A DNA stretch of 50,167 nt, taken from positions 29,710 to 79,876 of the forward strand of contig NZ_AZRW02000026.1 of the NCBI RefSeq assembly GCF_000512695.2, given 5' to 3'. The DNA is from Pseudomonas sp. QTF5 (GTDB lineage Bacteria; Pseudomonadota; Gammaproteobacteria; Pseudomonadales; Pseudomonadaceae). Below, piece by piece: positions 25,048 to 33,176 of this stretch (positions are counted from its first letter, which is position 1; every line of letters begins with the position of its first letter). The translations under genes were made by a program, and so were the position numbers. The notes beneath the pieces were generated by a model. It made no database searches. It was not told the origin of the DNA and worked only from the letters and a program-made list of their open reading frames with translations.

Positions 25048-26442
25048 TTACTCGTCGTCGAAGTTGTAGCTGCCCGGCGCCAGGTTTTCGAAGCGGGTGT
25101 ATTTACCGATGAACGCCAGTCGTGACGTACCGATCGGGCCGTTCCGCTGTTTGCCGATGATGATCTCGGCGATGCCTTTATGCTCGGTTTCCGGGTGGTA
25201 CACCTCATCCCGGTACACGAACATGATCACGTCAGCATCCTGCTCGATCGCTCCGGATTCCCGCAAGTCCGAGTTGATCGGGCGTTTGTTCGGTCGTTGC
25301 TCCAGGGAGCGGTTGAGCTGGGACAGCGCCACGACCGGGCAGTTGAATTCCTTGGCGAGGGCTTTCAAGGAACGGGAGATCTCGGAAATCTCGTTGGTTC
25401 GGTTGTCGCCGCCGGAACCTGGAATCTGCATCAACTGCAGGTAGTCGATCATGATCAGGGCGATGTCGCCGTGCTCACGCACCAGACGCCGGGTCCGCGC
25501 GCGCATCTCCGAGGGGCTGATACCGGCCGTGTCGTCGATGAACAGCTTGCGATCGTTCAGCAGGTTGACTGCCGAGGTCAGGCGCGGCCAATCGTCGTCC
25601 TCCAGGCGACCGGCCCGGACCTTGGTCTGGTCGATACGCCCCAGGGACGAAAGCATACGCATGATCAGCGATTCGCCTGGCATCTCCAGAGAGTAAACCA
25701 GTACGCACTTGTCGCTGCGCAACACGGCGTTTTCCACCAGGTTCATCGCAAAGGTGGTTTTACCCATGGACGGACGGCCGGCGACGATGATCAGGTCAGA
25801 AGGCTGCAAGCCGCTGGTTTTCTCGTCGAGGTCGGTGTAACCGGTGGACAGGCCGGTGATGGCGTTGTCGGTGTTGAACAAGGTGTCGATGCGGTCGATA
25901 GCCTTGGTCAGCAGGTCATTCACGCTCACCGGGCCGCCGGTTTTTGGCCGGGCCTCGGCGATCTGGAAGATCTGCCGCTCAGCTTCGTCGAGAATCTCTT
26001 CAGCCGTGCGGCCTTCCGGGTTGAAAGCGCTGTCGGCAATTTCGGTGGCGATGCCGATCAACTGCCGCAACGTCGCCCGTGCACGAACGATTTGCGCATA
26101 GGCCTTGATGTTGGCGACGGATGGCGTGTTTTTCGCCAGTTCGCCGAGGTAACCGAGGCCACCGACTTGCGAGGTCTGACCTTCCTTGTCCAATTGCTCG
26201 GCAAGGGTCACGACGTCGATCGGGGAGTTCTGGTCCGCCAGCTTGGCGATGGCCCGGAAGATCAGGCGGTGGTCATGCCGATAGAAATCGCCGTCGGAGA
26301 CTTGATCGAGCACGCGTTCCCAAGCGTTGTTGTCCAGCATCAGACCACCGAGCACGGCCTGTTCGGCCTCGATGGAATGCGGTGGCACCTTCAGGGCAGC
26401 GGTTTGCAGATCGTATTGCTCGGGAGCGGAGATATCGTTCAT
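25048..26442 (-). CDS. dnaB: Replicative DNA helicase DnaB
   Basis: A 464-residue hexameric helicase that unwinds DNA at the replication fork and binds DnaG primase. The N-terminal domain (about 1-150) begins PPHSIEAEQAVLGGLMLDNN. The RecA-like motor has Walker A GRPSMGKTTFAMN near 227 and Walker B MIDYLQLM near 335. The DnaB-type motif QLNRSLEQRPNKRP follows. No intein is present. ATG 26442 is preferred to a GTG six bases upstream because it gives the usual N-terminus; the ribosome-binding site is weak. A terminator separates it from rplI. Confidence 0.97.
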   Translation of the reverse strand: MNDISAPEQYDLQTAALKVPPHSIEAEQAVLGGLMLDNNAWERVLDQVSDGDFYRHDHRLIFRAIAKLADQNSPIDVVTLAEQLDKEGQTSQVGGLGYLGELAKNTPSVANIKAYAQIVRARATLRQLIGIATEIADSAFNPEGRTAEEILDEAERQIFQIAEARPKTGGPVSVNDLLTKAIDRIDTLFNTDNAITGLSTGYTDLDEKTSGLQPSDLIIVAGRPSMGKTTFAMNLVENAVLRSDKCVLVYSLEMPGESLIMRMLSSLGRIDQTKVRAGRLEDDDWPRLTSAVNLLNDRKLFIDDTAGISPSEMRARTRRLVREHGDIALIMIDYLQLMQIPGSGGDNRTNEISEISRSLKALAKEFNCPVVALSQLNRSLEQRPNKRPINSDLRESGAIEQDADVIMFVYRDEVYHPETEHKGIAEIIIGKQRNGPIGTSRLAFIGKYTRFENLAPGSYNFDDE

Positions 26443-26480
26443 GGCCACTTGGAGTTAGTTGTAGAAAATCAGAAACTGCA

Positions 26481-26519
26481 GAAAGACAAAGGGCACGACC
26501 TGTAAACAGGATCGTGCCC
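26481..26519 (-). terminator. Terminator after rplI
   Basis: GGGCACGACCTGT and ACAGGATCGTGCCC (26491-26519) form a long stem, followed on the minus strand by TTTGTCTTTC. It ends the rpsF-rpsR-DUF2232-rplI transcript. dnaB may have its own promoter or be read through. Confidence 0.82.
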
Positions 26520-26564
26520 GATGTTACCGACAAGCACCCGAGGGTGCCAGCCGACAAGTGCTGC

Positions 26565-27011
26565 TTAAGCTGCTACCACGACAACGCGTACGGTGGCTTC
26601 AACTTCGGCGTGCAGGTGCACGGCTACGTCGAATTCGCCTACGTTGCGGATGGTGCCGTTCGGCAGACGAACTTCGCTTTTTGCAACTTCAACGCCAGAG
26701 GCGGTCAGTGCATCAGCGATGTCGTGGGTGCCGATCGAACCGAACAGCTTGCCTTCGTCACCAGCGGTGGCAGTGATAGTCACTTCCAGCTCAGCCAGTT
26801 GGGCGGCACGGCTTTCAGCCGAAGTTTTACGGTCTGCTGCGGCTTTTTCCAGCTCAGCGCGACGCTCTTCGAACGCAGCCAGGTTGGCTGGGGTCGCAGC
26901 GGTAGCTTTGCCGTAAGGCAGCAGGTAGTTACGACCGTAACCAGCCTTAACGTTCACTTTGTCACCCAGGTTGCCCAGGTTGGTGACTTTTTCCAGAAGG
27001 ATCAGTTGCAT
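26565..27011 (-). CDS. rplI: 50S ribosomal protein L9
   Basis: A 148-residue L9, which binds 23S rRNA at the base of the L1 stalk. The N-terminal domain carries the signature GNLGDKVNVKAGYGRNYLLP. A long connecting helix (about 45-75, rich in Glu, Ala, Arg) leads to the C-terminal domain ending VHLHAEVEATVRVVVVAA. It is the last gene of the ribosomal operon, 19 bases after the DUF2232 gene. Confidence 0.98.
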   Translation of the reverse strand: MQLILLEKVTNLGNLGDKVNVKAGYGRNYLLPYGKATAATPANLAAFEERRAELEKAAADRKTSAESRAAQLAELEVTITATAGDEGKLFGSIGTHDIADALTASGVEVAKSEVRLPNGTIRNVGEFDVAVHLHAEVEATVRVVVVAA

Positions 27012-27030
27012 GTGAAAATCCTCTTAACTT

Positions 27031-27924
27031 TTAACCTTCACCGTTCGCGTTATCGGCATCTTTCGGTGCCGAACGACCGCGAAAATCAATCAGGCTGTCG
27101 ACGATGGCCAGGACCACCAGCAACGGATAGATCAGCTGCATGAACAGCAACAGCGTGACGTACAACCCCACCAGCCAGAATTTGGCCAGTCGCTTTTGCG
27201 CCACCAGCCCGTGAATCAGGGCCAGCCCGGCGAACACCAGCGGTACGCTGCACAACGGCGTCAACATGGCCATCTGCGAGCCTAAGTTAGGCCCCAGAAG
27301 CATCAACACCAGCAGCAACATCGCCGGTAAAAGCGGGATTCGGATGGCGCGAAACTCGCGACCAAAACCACCCGGGTTGTACAACAACGCCTGCCAGTAG
27401 CGCCCGACAATCAGGCTCAGCAAACTGACGATTTGCAACAAAGCCGCAATCAGGCCGGTCAGGACCGGTGCAATCAGGGACGCGAAACGCGCTTGCTCGT
27501 CTACCGACAATTGCTGGTAGACATCACCGAGTAGCGACGGCATGACTTTTATCAAAGCCTGCGCCAGCATCTCGATCTGGGGCGCAAAAGCCGCCCCCAG
27601 CACCACTGAAAACACCAATCCCATCGCTATGCTGACCAGCAGCACGCGGTTCCAGGACTCACTTGCGCGCAAAACCAACGCAAGGCTCGAAGAACCCAAC
27701 AGCACCAGAAGTGCCCGTGGGTCGTCGGAGTAAAGCCACCAGACCAACGCCGGCAGCAGCCCCAGAGCAAGAACGCCCAAGGCGTCCTTCAATCCGCGCC
27801 GCAGGAGCACAAGGCATCCTGCGGCAGCACCCAACCAATACAACAACGGCAACGTTGCGCATCCAGCCACTACCAGAGTGGCCTGCATACGGCCGCGCAT
27901 GATGAACTCAGCTAAGGCGCGCAT
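27031..27924 (-). CDS. DUF2232-family integral membrane protein
   Basis: A 297-residue protein with about eight hydrophobic membrane segments, the first near residues 15-42 and the last near 255-285, and a short charged cytoplasmic tail. It matches the YybS/DUF2232 type of membrane protein found between rpsR and rplI in pseudomonads. No enzymatic motif is seen. The function is unknown; its position in a ribosomal operon suggests growth-coupled expression. Confidence 0.85.
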   Translation of the reverse strand: MRALAEFIMRGRMQATLVVAGCATLPLLYWLGAAAGCLVLLRRGLKDALGVLALGLLPALVWWLYSDDPRALLVLLGSSSLALVLRASESWNRVLLVSIAMGLVFSVVLGAAFAPQIEMLAQALIKVMPSLLGDVYQQLSVDEQARFASLIAPVLTGLIAALLQIVSLLSLIVGRYWQALLYNPGGFGREFRAIRIPLLPAMLLLVLMLLGPNLGSQMAMLTPLCSVPLVFAGLALIHGLVAQKRLAKFWLVGLYVTLLLFMQLIYPLLVVLAIVDSLIDFRGRSAPKDADNANGEG

Positions 27925-27960
27925 GCATTCAATCCTTTGCTACGTGTCGACTGCCCGGTC

Positions 27961-28191
27961 TCAGCGGCCGTGGCTGTCGGTGTAGGCCAGCAGGGCCAGG
28001 AAGCGGGCGCGCTTGATAGCGGTGGCCAGCTGACGCTGATAACGAGCTTTGGTACCGGTGATGCGGCTTGGAACGATTTTGCCGGTCTCGGATACGTAAG
28101 CTTTCAGAGTGTTGAGATCTTTGTAATCGATCTCTTTCACGTCTTCAGCGGTGAAGCGGCAGAATTTACGACGACGGAAGAAACGTGCCAT
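27961..28191 (-). CDS. rpsR: 30S ribosomal protein S18
   Basis: A 76-residue S18 beginning [20 protein letters not shown]. The signature [26 protein letters not shown] is complete. It forms a heterodimer with S6, made from the gene 28 bases upstream. A Cys at residue 11 is typical of the zinc-lacking bacterial form. Confidence 0.98.
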
Positions 28192-28219
28192 TTGATAGGC
28201 TCCTTAAAAGGTCCGTGGA

Positions 28220-28642
28220 TTACTCGTCAGCGTTATCGCTGGCGTCGCTGTCATCACCATCAACGCCTTCGGCGTCGGAGTGCTCAGGACGGTCGCGACG
28301 CTCACGGCGCTCACTGCGGTTTTCTTCAGCCTTGAGCATCTCGGATTGGCCGGTAACGGCTTCTTCGCGACGGATGACCAGGTTACGGATCACTGCATCG
28401 TTGTAGCGGAAGTTGTCTTCCAGCTCGGCCAGGGCCTTGCCAGTGCACTCAACGTTCAGCATCACGTAGTGAGCCTTGTGAACATTGTTGATTGCGTAGG
28501 CCAGTTGACGACGGCCCCAATCTTCCAGACGGTGGATTTTGCCGCCGTCTTCTTCGATCAGCTTGGTGTAACGCTCAACCATGCCGCCGACTTGCTCGCT
28601 TTGATCCGGGTGGACCAAAAAGATGATTTCGTAATGACGCAT
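28220..28642 (-). CDS. rpsF: 30S ribosomal protein S6
   Basis: A 140-residue S6 beginning MRHYEIIFLVHPDQSEQVGG. Residues 1-95 are the ferredoxin-like fold. The C-terminal third is charged (Glu, Arg, Asp) and ends DASDNADE, the region that RimK can extend with glutamates in some proteobacteria. It is the first gene of the operon, with a sigma70 promoter about 120 bases upstream and AAGGAG before the ATG. Confidence 0.98.
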   Translation of the reverse strand: MRHYEIIFLVHPDQSEQVGGMVERYTKLIEEDGGKIHRLEDWGRRQLAYAINNVHKAHYVMLNVECTGKALAELEDNFRYNDAVIRNLVIRREEAVTGQSEMLKAEENRSERRERRDRPEHSDAEGVDGDDSDASDNADE

Positions 28643-28760
28643 GAATGCTCCTTACGGGTTGTAGCCTGCCGCTCAAAAGCGGTCAGACAAGGAGTGAATG
28701 ACACTTATGGACTTGCTTGCGATAGACACATGCGTGCCTGCCGTCACAGCAAGGGGCGCA

Positions 28761-28789
28761 ATTGTAGAGAAGGGACAGGAGAGGCGCAA
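28761..28789 (-). promoter_or_regulatory. Sigma70 promoter of the rpsF operon
   Basis: On the minus strand the -35 is TTGCGC (28784-28789), the spacer is 17 bases, and the -10 is TACAAT (28761-28766). The predicted transcript leader is about 110 bases before the rpsF start. Confidence 0.7.
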
Positions 28790-28853
28790 GGCAATTGGTG
28801 ATTATTTGAACAACCCGCTCAACTCACCAATCCTTGCCATGACGCAGAACCAA

Positions 28854-28943
28854 TGTGGGAGCGGGCTTGCTCGCGAAAGCAGTATGTCATTCAGCAAAAG
28901 TGTTGAATGTCAGACCGTATTCGCGAGCAAGCCCGCTCCCACA
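28854..28943. repeat. REPIN subtype A downstream of rlmB
   Basis: REP copies lie at 28854-28877 and 28920-28943. The spacer hairpin is CATTCA...TGAATG. It is between the rlmB stop and the rpsF promoter. Confidence 0.92.
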
Positions 28944-28960
28944 TTTGGATCGCGTGCGGA

Positions 28961-29728
28961 TCAGGACTTTTTGGCGGTCCCGGCAGCTTTGACGCCGCGC
29001 TGGCGCAGGGCCTCGAACAGGCAAACGCCAGTCGCTACCGAAACGTTGAGACTGCTGACACTGCCCGCCATCGGCAAACGCACCAGGTAGTCGCAAAGAT
29101 CGCGAGTCAGGCGGCGCATTCCGCTGCCCTCCGCGCCCATGATCAAAATGGTCGGGCCGGTCAGGTCTTGCTGATACAGCTCCTGCTCGGCCTCGCCCGC
29201 CGTACCGACAACCCACAAGCCACGCTGCTTGAGTTTTTCCAGGGTGCGCGCCAGGTTGGTCACGGCCACCAACGGAATCACTTCCGCCGCGCCGCAGGCG
29301 ACTTTACGCACCGTCGGGGTCAGCGTGGCTGACTTGTCTTTTGGCACGATCACCGCCAGCGCGCCGGCCGCATCGGCCGAACGCAGGCAAGCGCCGAGGT
29401 TGTGCGGATCGGTCACGCCGTCGAGCACCAGCAACAGCGGTGCGCCTTCAGTGCGATCGAGCAATTCGTCGAGCATCGCTTCGCCCCAGACCTGACTCGG
29501 ACTAACGTCCGCGACCACGCCCTGGTGCACGCCTTCTACCCACGCATCGAGCTCACGACGCTCAGCCTGACCGACCGCTACGCGATTTTCGGCAGCGAGC
29601 TCGATCAGCGTCTGTACCCGCGGATCACTGCGGCCTTCAGCCAGCCAGATCTGCTTGACGCGTTTTGGGTGGTGACGCAGCAACGCTTCTACAGCGTGCA
29701 CGCCATAGATCTTTTCCAACTGACTCAT
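28961..29728 (-). CDS. rlmB: 23S rRNA (guanosine-2'-O-)-methyltransferase RlmB
   Basis: A 255-residue SPOUT/TrmH-family enzyme that methylates G2251 of 23S rRNA. The N-terminal L30e-like domain (about 1-75) starts EKIYGVHAVEALLRHHP. The knotted SAM-binding domain contains VLDGVTDPHNLGACLRSADAAG, MGAEGSGM and PMAGSVSSLNVSVATGVCLFE. It overlaps the rnr stop region by four bases (ATGA), so the two genes are co-transcribed with rnr first. Confidence 0.96.
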   Translation of the reverse strand: MSQLEKIYGVHAVEALLRHHPKRVKQIWLAEGRSDPRVQTLIELAAENRVAVGQAERRELDAWVEGVHQGVVADVSPSQVWGEAMLDELLDRTEGAPLLLVLDGVTDPHNLGACLRSADAAGALAVIVPKDKSATLTPTVRKVACGAAEVIPLVAVTNLARTLEKLKQRGLWVVGTAGEAEQELYQQDLTGPTILIMGAEGSGMRRLTRDLCDYLVRLPMAGSVSSLNVSVATGVCLFEALRQRGVKAAGTAKKS

Positions 29729-32355
29729 GACTTGGCCTTAGGTTTACGCGCCCCGCCGCTTCTGGCGGCTGGAGCGGAACCCGCTTTTGGCGGGCCTTTA
29801 CGGTGTTTGCTCGGTTTTGCTGGCTTGCCGCCGGAGGCCTTCTCAGGCGCCGACCGCCCGGTCTTTCCCCCAGACGCCGCTTTACCGCCGCTTTTCGCTT
29901 CAGACAGCAACGCCTGTTTCAGTTCACGACTTTTGCGCAACTCGGCATTTTTTGCCGCTGCATCGCTCGGGCGATAGGCTTCGACAGCCTTTTCCTTGGC
30001 AGGACGACGGCCGGTTTTCGCCGGAGCCGGTTCTGCGGCGGTTTTAGCAGCTGGAGCAGCTGTTTCGGTTCCGCGCTTCTTGCGCCCGATCGGCGCGCTG
30101 ATGGTTTTCTCAGCCATCTCGAAGTCAATCTTGCGCTCGTCAAGGTCGACGCGCATGACGCGAACTTCAACGGTGTCGCCAAGGCGGAAGCTGCGACCGG
30201 TACGCTCACCGGCGAGGCGGTGGTGTACAGGATCGAAGTGGTAGTAATCACCCGGCAGCGCGGTGACGTGCACCAGGCCTTCGACGTAAATGTCGGTCAG
30301 TTCGACGAACAGGCCGAAACCGGTCACGGCGGTGATCACACCCGGGAACGATTCGCCCACGCGGTCTTTCATGAACTCGCACTTGAGCCAGTTCACTACG
30401 TCGCGGGTTGCTTCGTCGGCACGGCGTTCGCTCATCGAGCACTGCTCGCCGAGCTGCTCCAGGATCGCTTCGTCGTACGGATAGATGCGCGCTTTCGGAA
30501 TGGTCATCGCGCCGGCACGGCGAACGTGCGGGGTGTCCATTTTCGAATGGATGACGCTGCGAATCGCCCGGTGCGTGAGCAAGTCCGGGTAGCGACGAAT
30601 CGGCGAAGTGAAATGGGTGTAGGCTTCGTAATTCAGGCCGAAGTGGCCCTGGTTATCGGCGCTGTACACCGCCTGACTCAACGAACGCAGCATGACGGTC
30701 TGGATCAGGTGGAAATCCGGACGGTCCTTGATGCCTGCCAGCAAAGCCTGGTAATCCTTCGGCGACGGACCATCCTTGCCTTTGTGCAGGGACAGGCCGA
30801 GCTCGCCAAGGAAGGCGCGCAGTTTTTCCAGACGCTCCGGTGGCGGGCCGTCATGGACGCGATACAACGCAGGGATTTCGTGCTTTTTCAGGAATTCGGC
30901 AGTGGCCACGTTGGCCGCCAGCATGCATTCCTCGATCAGCTTGTGGGCGTCGTTGCGAACGGTCGGACGGATTTCGGCAATCTTGCGCTCGGAACCGAAG
31001 ATGATCCGGGTTTCCTGCGTTTCGAAATCGATCGCGCCGCGCACATGACGAGCCGCCAGCAGAACCTTGTACAGCGCGTACAGCTGCTTAAGATGCGACA
31101 GGACGTCGGTGTATTCACCACGAAGCTGACGCGCTTCGGTGGCTTTCGGCGTCTCCAGCATGGCGCTGACCTTGTTGTAGGTCAGGCGGGCGTGGGAGTG
31201 AATCACCGCTTCGTAGAAGCAGTAGTCGGTCATCTCGCCGGATTTGGAGATGGTCATCTCGCAGACCATGGCCAGGCGATCGACGTGCGGGTTCAGCGAG
31301 CACAGACCGTTGGACAGTTGCTCAGGCAACATCGGCACGACGCGCTCGGGGAAGTACACCGAGTTGCCACGAACCTGCGATTCGTTATCCAGCGCCGAAC
31401 CGATTTTCACGTAGCTGGAAACGTCGGCAATCGCCACGTACAACTTCCAGCCACCGGAGAACAGGCGCAGCTTGCCCGGTTTGGCTTCGCAGTAGACCGC
31501 GTCATCGAAGTCGCGCGCATCTTCGCCGTCGATGGTCACGAACGGCAGATGGCGCAGGTCGATGCGCTTCTCTTTGTCCTTCTCTTCTACTTCAGGCTTG
31601 AGCTTCGCCGCTTCCTTGAGCACCGCGTCAGGCCAGACGTGAGGAATATCGTAGGTGCGCAGGGCGACATCGATTTCCATGCCCGGCGCCATGTAGTTAC
31701 CCACGACTTCGACCACGTCGCCTTGCGGCTGGAAGCGTGGCGTCGGCCAGTGAGTGATCTTCACTTCGACGAACTGACCGATCTGCGCGTTGGCGTTGCG
31801 GCCCGGCGTCACCAGCACTTCTTGCTGGATCTTCGGATTGTCCGCGACGACGAAACCGATACCGCCCTCTTCGAAATAGCGACCGACAATGGTCTCGTGG
31901 GCACGGGACACCACTTCGACGATCATGCCTTCGCGACGACCGCGACGGTCGAGGCCGGAAACACGGGCCAGGGCACGGTCGCCATCGAACACCAGGCGCA
32001 TTTGCCCCGGGCTCATGAACAGATCGTCACTGCCGTCGTCCGGGACCAGGAAGCCGAAGCCGTCACGGTGGCCGCTGATGCGGCCCAGGATCAGGTCGAG
32101 CTTGTCCACCGGCGCATAAGTGCCGCGACGGGTGTAGATGAGTTGAGCGTCGCGCTCCATGGCGCGCAGGCGGCGACGCAGGGCTTCGATCTGGTCTTCT
32201 GTGGTCAGACCAAACTCTTCGACCAGCTGCTCGCGGTTAGCAGGCGAACCTCGATCAGCAAGGTGCTGAAGGATCAATTCGCGGCTAGGAATAGGGTTTT
32301 CATATTTTTCCGCTTCACGAGCGGCCTCGGGATCGAGGGACTGCCAATCGGCCAT
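29725..32355 (-). CDS. rnr: Ribonuclease R
   Basis: An 876-residue RNase II/R-family 3'-5' exoribonuclease that degrades structured RNA. Order of domains: helix-turn-helix and cold-shock domains (about 20-225), the RNB catalytic domain with the Asp cluster in DGEDARDFDDAVYC near 281, an S1 domain (about 665-750, FPGVITAVTGFGLFVEL), and a long Lys/Ala/Pro-rich basic tail (about 755-876). The tail is longer than in E. coli. It is co-transcribed with rlmB. Confidence 0.97.
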   Translation of the reverse strand: MADWQSLDPEAAREAEKYENPIPSRELILQHLADRGSPANREQLVEEFGLTTEDQIEALRRRLRAMERDAQLIYTRRGTYAPVDKLDLILGRISGHRDGFGFLVPDDGSDDLFMSPGQMRLVFDGDRALARVSGLDRRGRREGMIVEVVSRAHETIVGRYFEEGGIGFVVADNPKIQQEVLVTPGRNANAQIGQFVEVKITHWPTPRFQPQGDVVEVVGNYMAPGMEIDVALRTYDIPHVWPDAVLKEAAKLKPEVEEKDKEKRIDLRHLPFVTIDGEDARDFDDAVYCEAKPGKLRLFSGGWKLYVAIADVSSYVKIGSALDNESQVRGNSVYFPERVVPMLPEQLSNGLCSLNPHVDRLAMVCEMTISKSGEMTDYCFYEAVIHSHARLTYNKVSAMLETPKATEARQLRGEYTDVLSHLKQLYALYKVLLAARHVRGAIDFETQETRIIFGSERKIAEIRPTVRNDAHKLIEECMLAANVATAEFLKKHEIPALYRVHDGPPPERLEKLRAFLGELGLSLHKGKDGPSPKDYQALLAGIKDRPDFHLIQTVMLRSLSQAVYSADNQGHFGLNYEAYTHFTSPIRRYPDLLTHRAIRSVIHSKMDTPHVRRAGAMTIPKARIYPYDEAILEQLGEQCSMSERRADEATRDVVNWLKCEFMKDRVGESFPGVITAVTGFGLFVELTDIYVEGLVHVTALPGDYYHFDPVHHRLAGERTGRSFRLGDTVEVRVMRVDLDERKIDFEMAEKTISAPIGRKKRGTETAAPAAKTAAEPAPAKTGRRPAKEKAVEAYRPSDAAAKNAELRKSRELKQALLSEAKSGGKAASGGKTGRSAPEKASGGKPAKPSKHRKGPPKAGSAPAARSGGARKPKAKS

Positions 32356-32516
32356 TAGAGAGTTTTCACCTTGTCTATATGCGGGTTAGTTTGGCATAGG
32401 CGTAATGAAACGGGAAATTTCAGGCTATGACAGCCTATCTAAAGCCTTTTATCGACCTCGCAAAGCCGATTTGAATACCACTGGAGAAATTTTCCAGGTT
32501 TTTTCGATGTCGGGGG

Positions 32517-32545
32517 TTTACAGTTAAAAAGACGCTCCGTATAGT
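32517..32545 (+). promoter_or_regulatory. Sigma70 promoter of the first tRNA-Leu
   Basis: -35 TTTACA (32517-32522), a 17-base spacer and -10 TATAGT (32540-32545). The same promoter core, with GCTCCGTATAGTGCGC/GCTCTCCGTATAGTGCGC context, precedes the second copy. Confidence 0.8.
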
Positions 32546-32581
32546 GCGCGCCATCGACGACGCAGACGCGCTGCCGATACT

Positions 32582-32668
32582 GCCCAGATGGTGAAATTGG
32601 TAGACACGCCAGCTTCAGGTGCTGGTGACCGCAAGGTCGTGGAAGTTCGAGTCTTCTTCTGGGCACCA
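32582..32668 (+). tRNA. tRNA-Leu (anticodon CAG), copy 1
   Basis: An 87-base class II tRNA with encoded CCA. The acceptor GCCCAGA pairs with TCTGGGC. The anticodon stem CCAGC/GCTGG encloses TTCAGGT, giving CAG for CUG leucine codons. The long variable arm is TGACCGCAAGGTCGT, and the T arm is GGAAG-TTCGAGT-CTTCT. A terminator follows. Confidence 0.97.
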
Positions 32669-32707
32669 ATTTCGAGCTTGAGATTAGAACAATTTCAAGG
32701 CTCACAC

Positions 32708-32732
32708 AAAAAACCCGCGAAAGCGGGTTTTT
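32708..32732 (+). terminator. Terminator of tRNA-Leu copy 1
   Basis: AACCCGC-GAAA-GCGGGTT with a following T run, 40 bases after the tRNA. The same hairpin core is repeated after copy 2. Confidence 0.88.
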
Positions 32733-32771
32733 GCATTCCAGGCTTCCGGTTTATTAAAATTAAATCAGGGG

Positions 32772-32800
32772 TTTACAGATCAAATTGCTCTCCGTATAGT
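32772..32800 (+). promoter_or_regulatory. Sigma70 promoter of the second tRNA-Leu
   Basis: -35 TTTACA (32772-32777), a 17-base spacer and -10 TATAGT (32795-32800). It shows the second tRNA is an independent unit and not only a read-through product. Confidence 0.8.
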
Positions 32801-32834
32801 GCGCCACATCAACAGCGGCAACGCTGAAGATTAT

Positions 32835-32921
32835 GCCCAGATGGTGAAATTGGTAGACACGCCAGCTTCAGGTGCTGGTGACCGCAAGGTCGTGGAAGTT
32901 CGAGTCTTCTTCTGGGCACCA
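32835..32921 (+). tRNA. tRNA-Leu (anticodon CAG), copy 2
   Basis: Identical to copy 1 over all 87 bases. Because promoter, tRNA and terminator are repeated as a unit of about 253 bases, this looks like a tandem duplication kept for CUG decoding capacity. Confidence 0.97.
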
Positions 32922-32925
32922 ATTC

Positions 32926-32951
32926 AAATTCAAGGTCACGACCTTGAATTT
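32926..32951. other. 12-base-arm palindrome just after tRNA-Leu copy 2
   Basis: AAATTCAAGGTC and GACCTTGAATTT pair perfectly around AC. It lies between the tRNA 3' end and its terminator. It may serve in 3'-end processing or be part of a double terminator. Confidence 0.6.
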
Positions 32952-32955
32952 CACA

Positions 32956-32978
32956 GAAACCCGCGAAAGCGGGTTTTT
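32956..32978 (+). terminator. Terminator of tRNA-Leu copy 2
   Basis: AAACCCGC-GAAA-GCGGGTTTTT, the same core as the first terminator, 35 bases after the tRNA. Confidence 0.88.
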
Positions 32979-33059
32979 GCGTTTCTGGCTTTCAGAAACC
33001 TCAAGCCATCTCGCCTCGGCTTCCGGATAACTACGGATGTAGTTGTGCCGCTGAAAAGC

Positions 33060-33152
33060 TTCGCGGGCAAGCCTCGCTCCTACAAGGATTTGTGTCGTCG
33101 CGAAATTTTCGCACGACGTAAATCCTTGTAGGAGCGAGGCTTGCCCGCGAAG
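33060..33152. repeat. REP inverted pair, subtype B, with 32-base perfect arms
   Basis: Arms at 33060-33091 and 33121-33152 are exact inverted copies, and the centre GTCGT...ACGAC pairs further. The arms have the subtype B core (GGGCAAGCCTCGCTCC) with the TACAAGG end facing inward, as in the 13424-13514 element. It lies downstream of both tRNA-Leu and the chemoreceptor gene (convergent). Confidence 0.9.
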
Positions 33153-33176
33153 GCGTCAGACCTGCAGACGAAAAAC

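Larger units (their letters stand above)
28643..28960. other. rpsF leader and promoter, plus REPIN
   Basis: These 318 bases hold the rpsF leader, a well-formed promoter (28761-28789), a leader hairpin CCGCT-CAAA-AGCGG (28669-28682), and a REPIN next to the rlmB stop codon. No gene is seen. The ORF readings through it are translations of leader or repeat. Confidence 0.7.
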
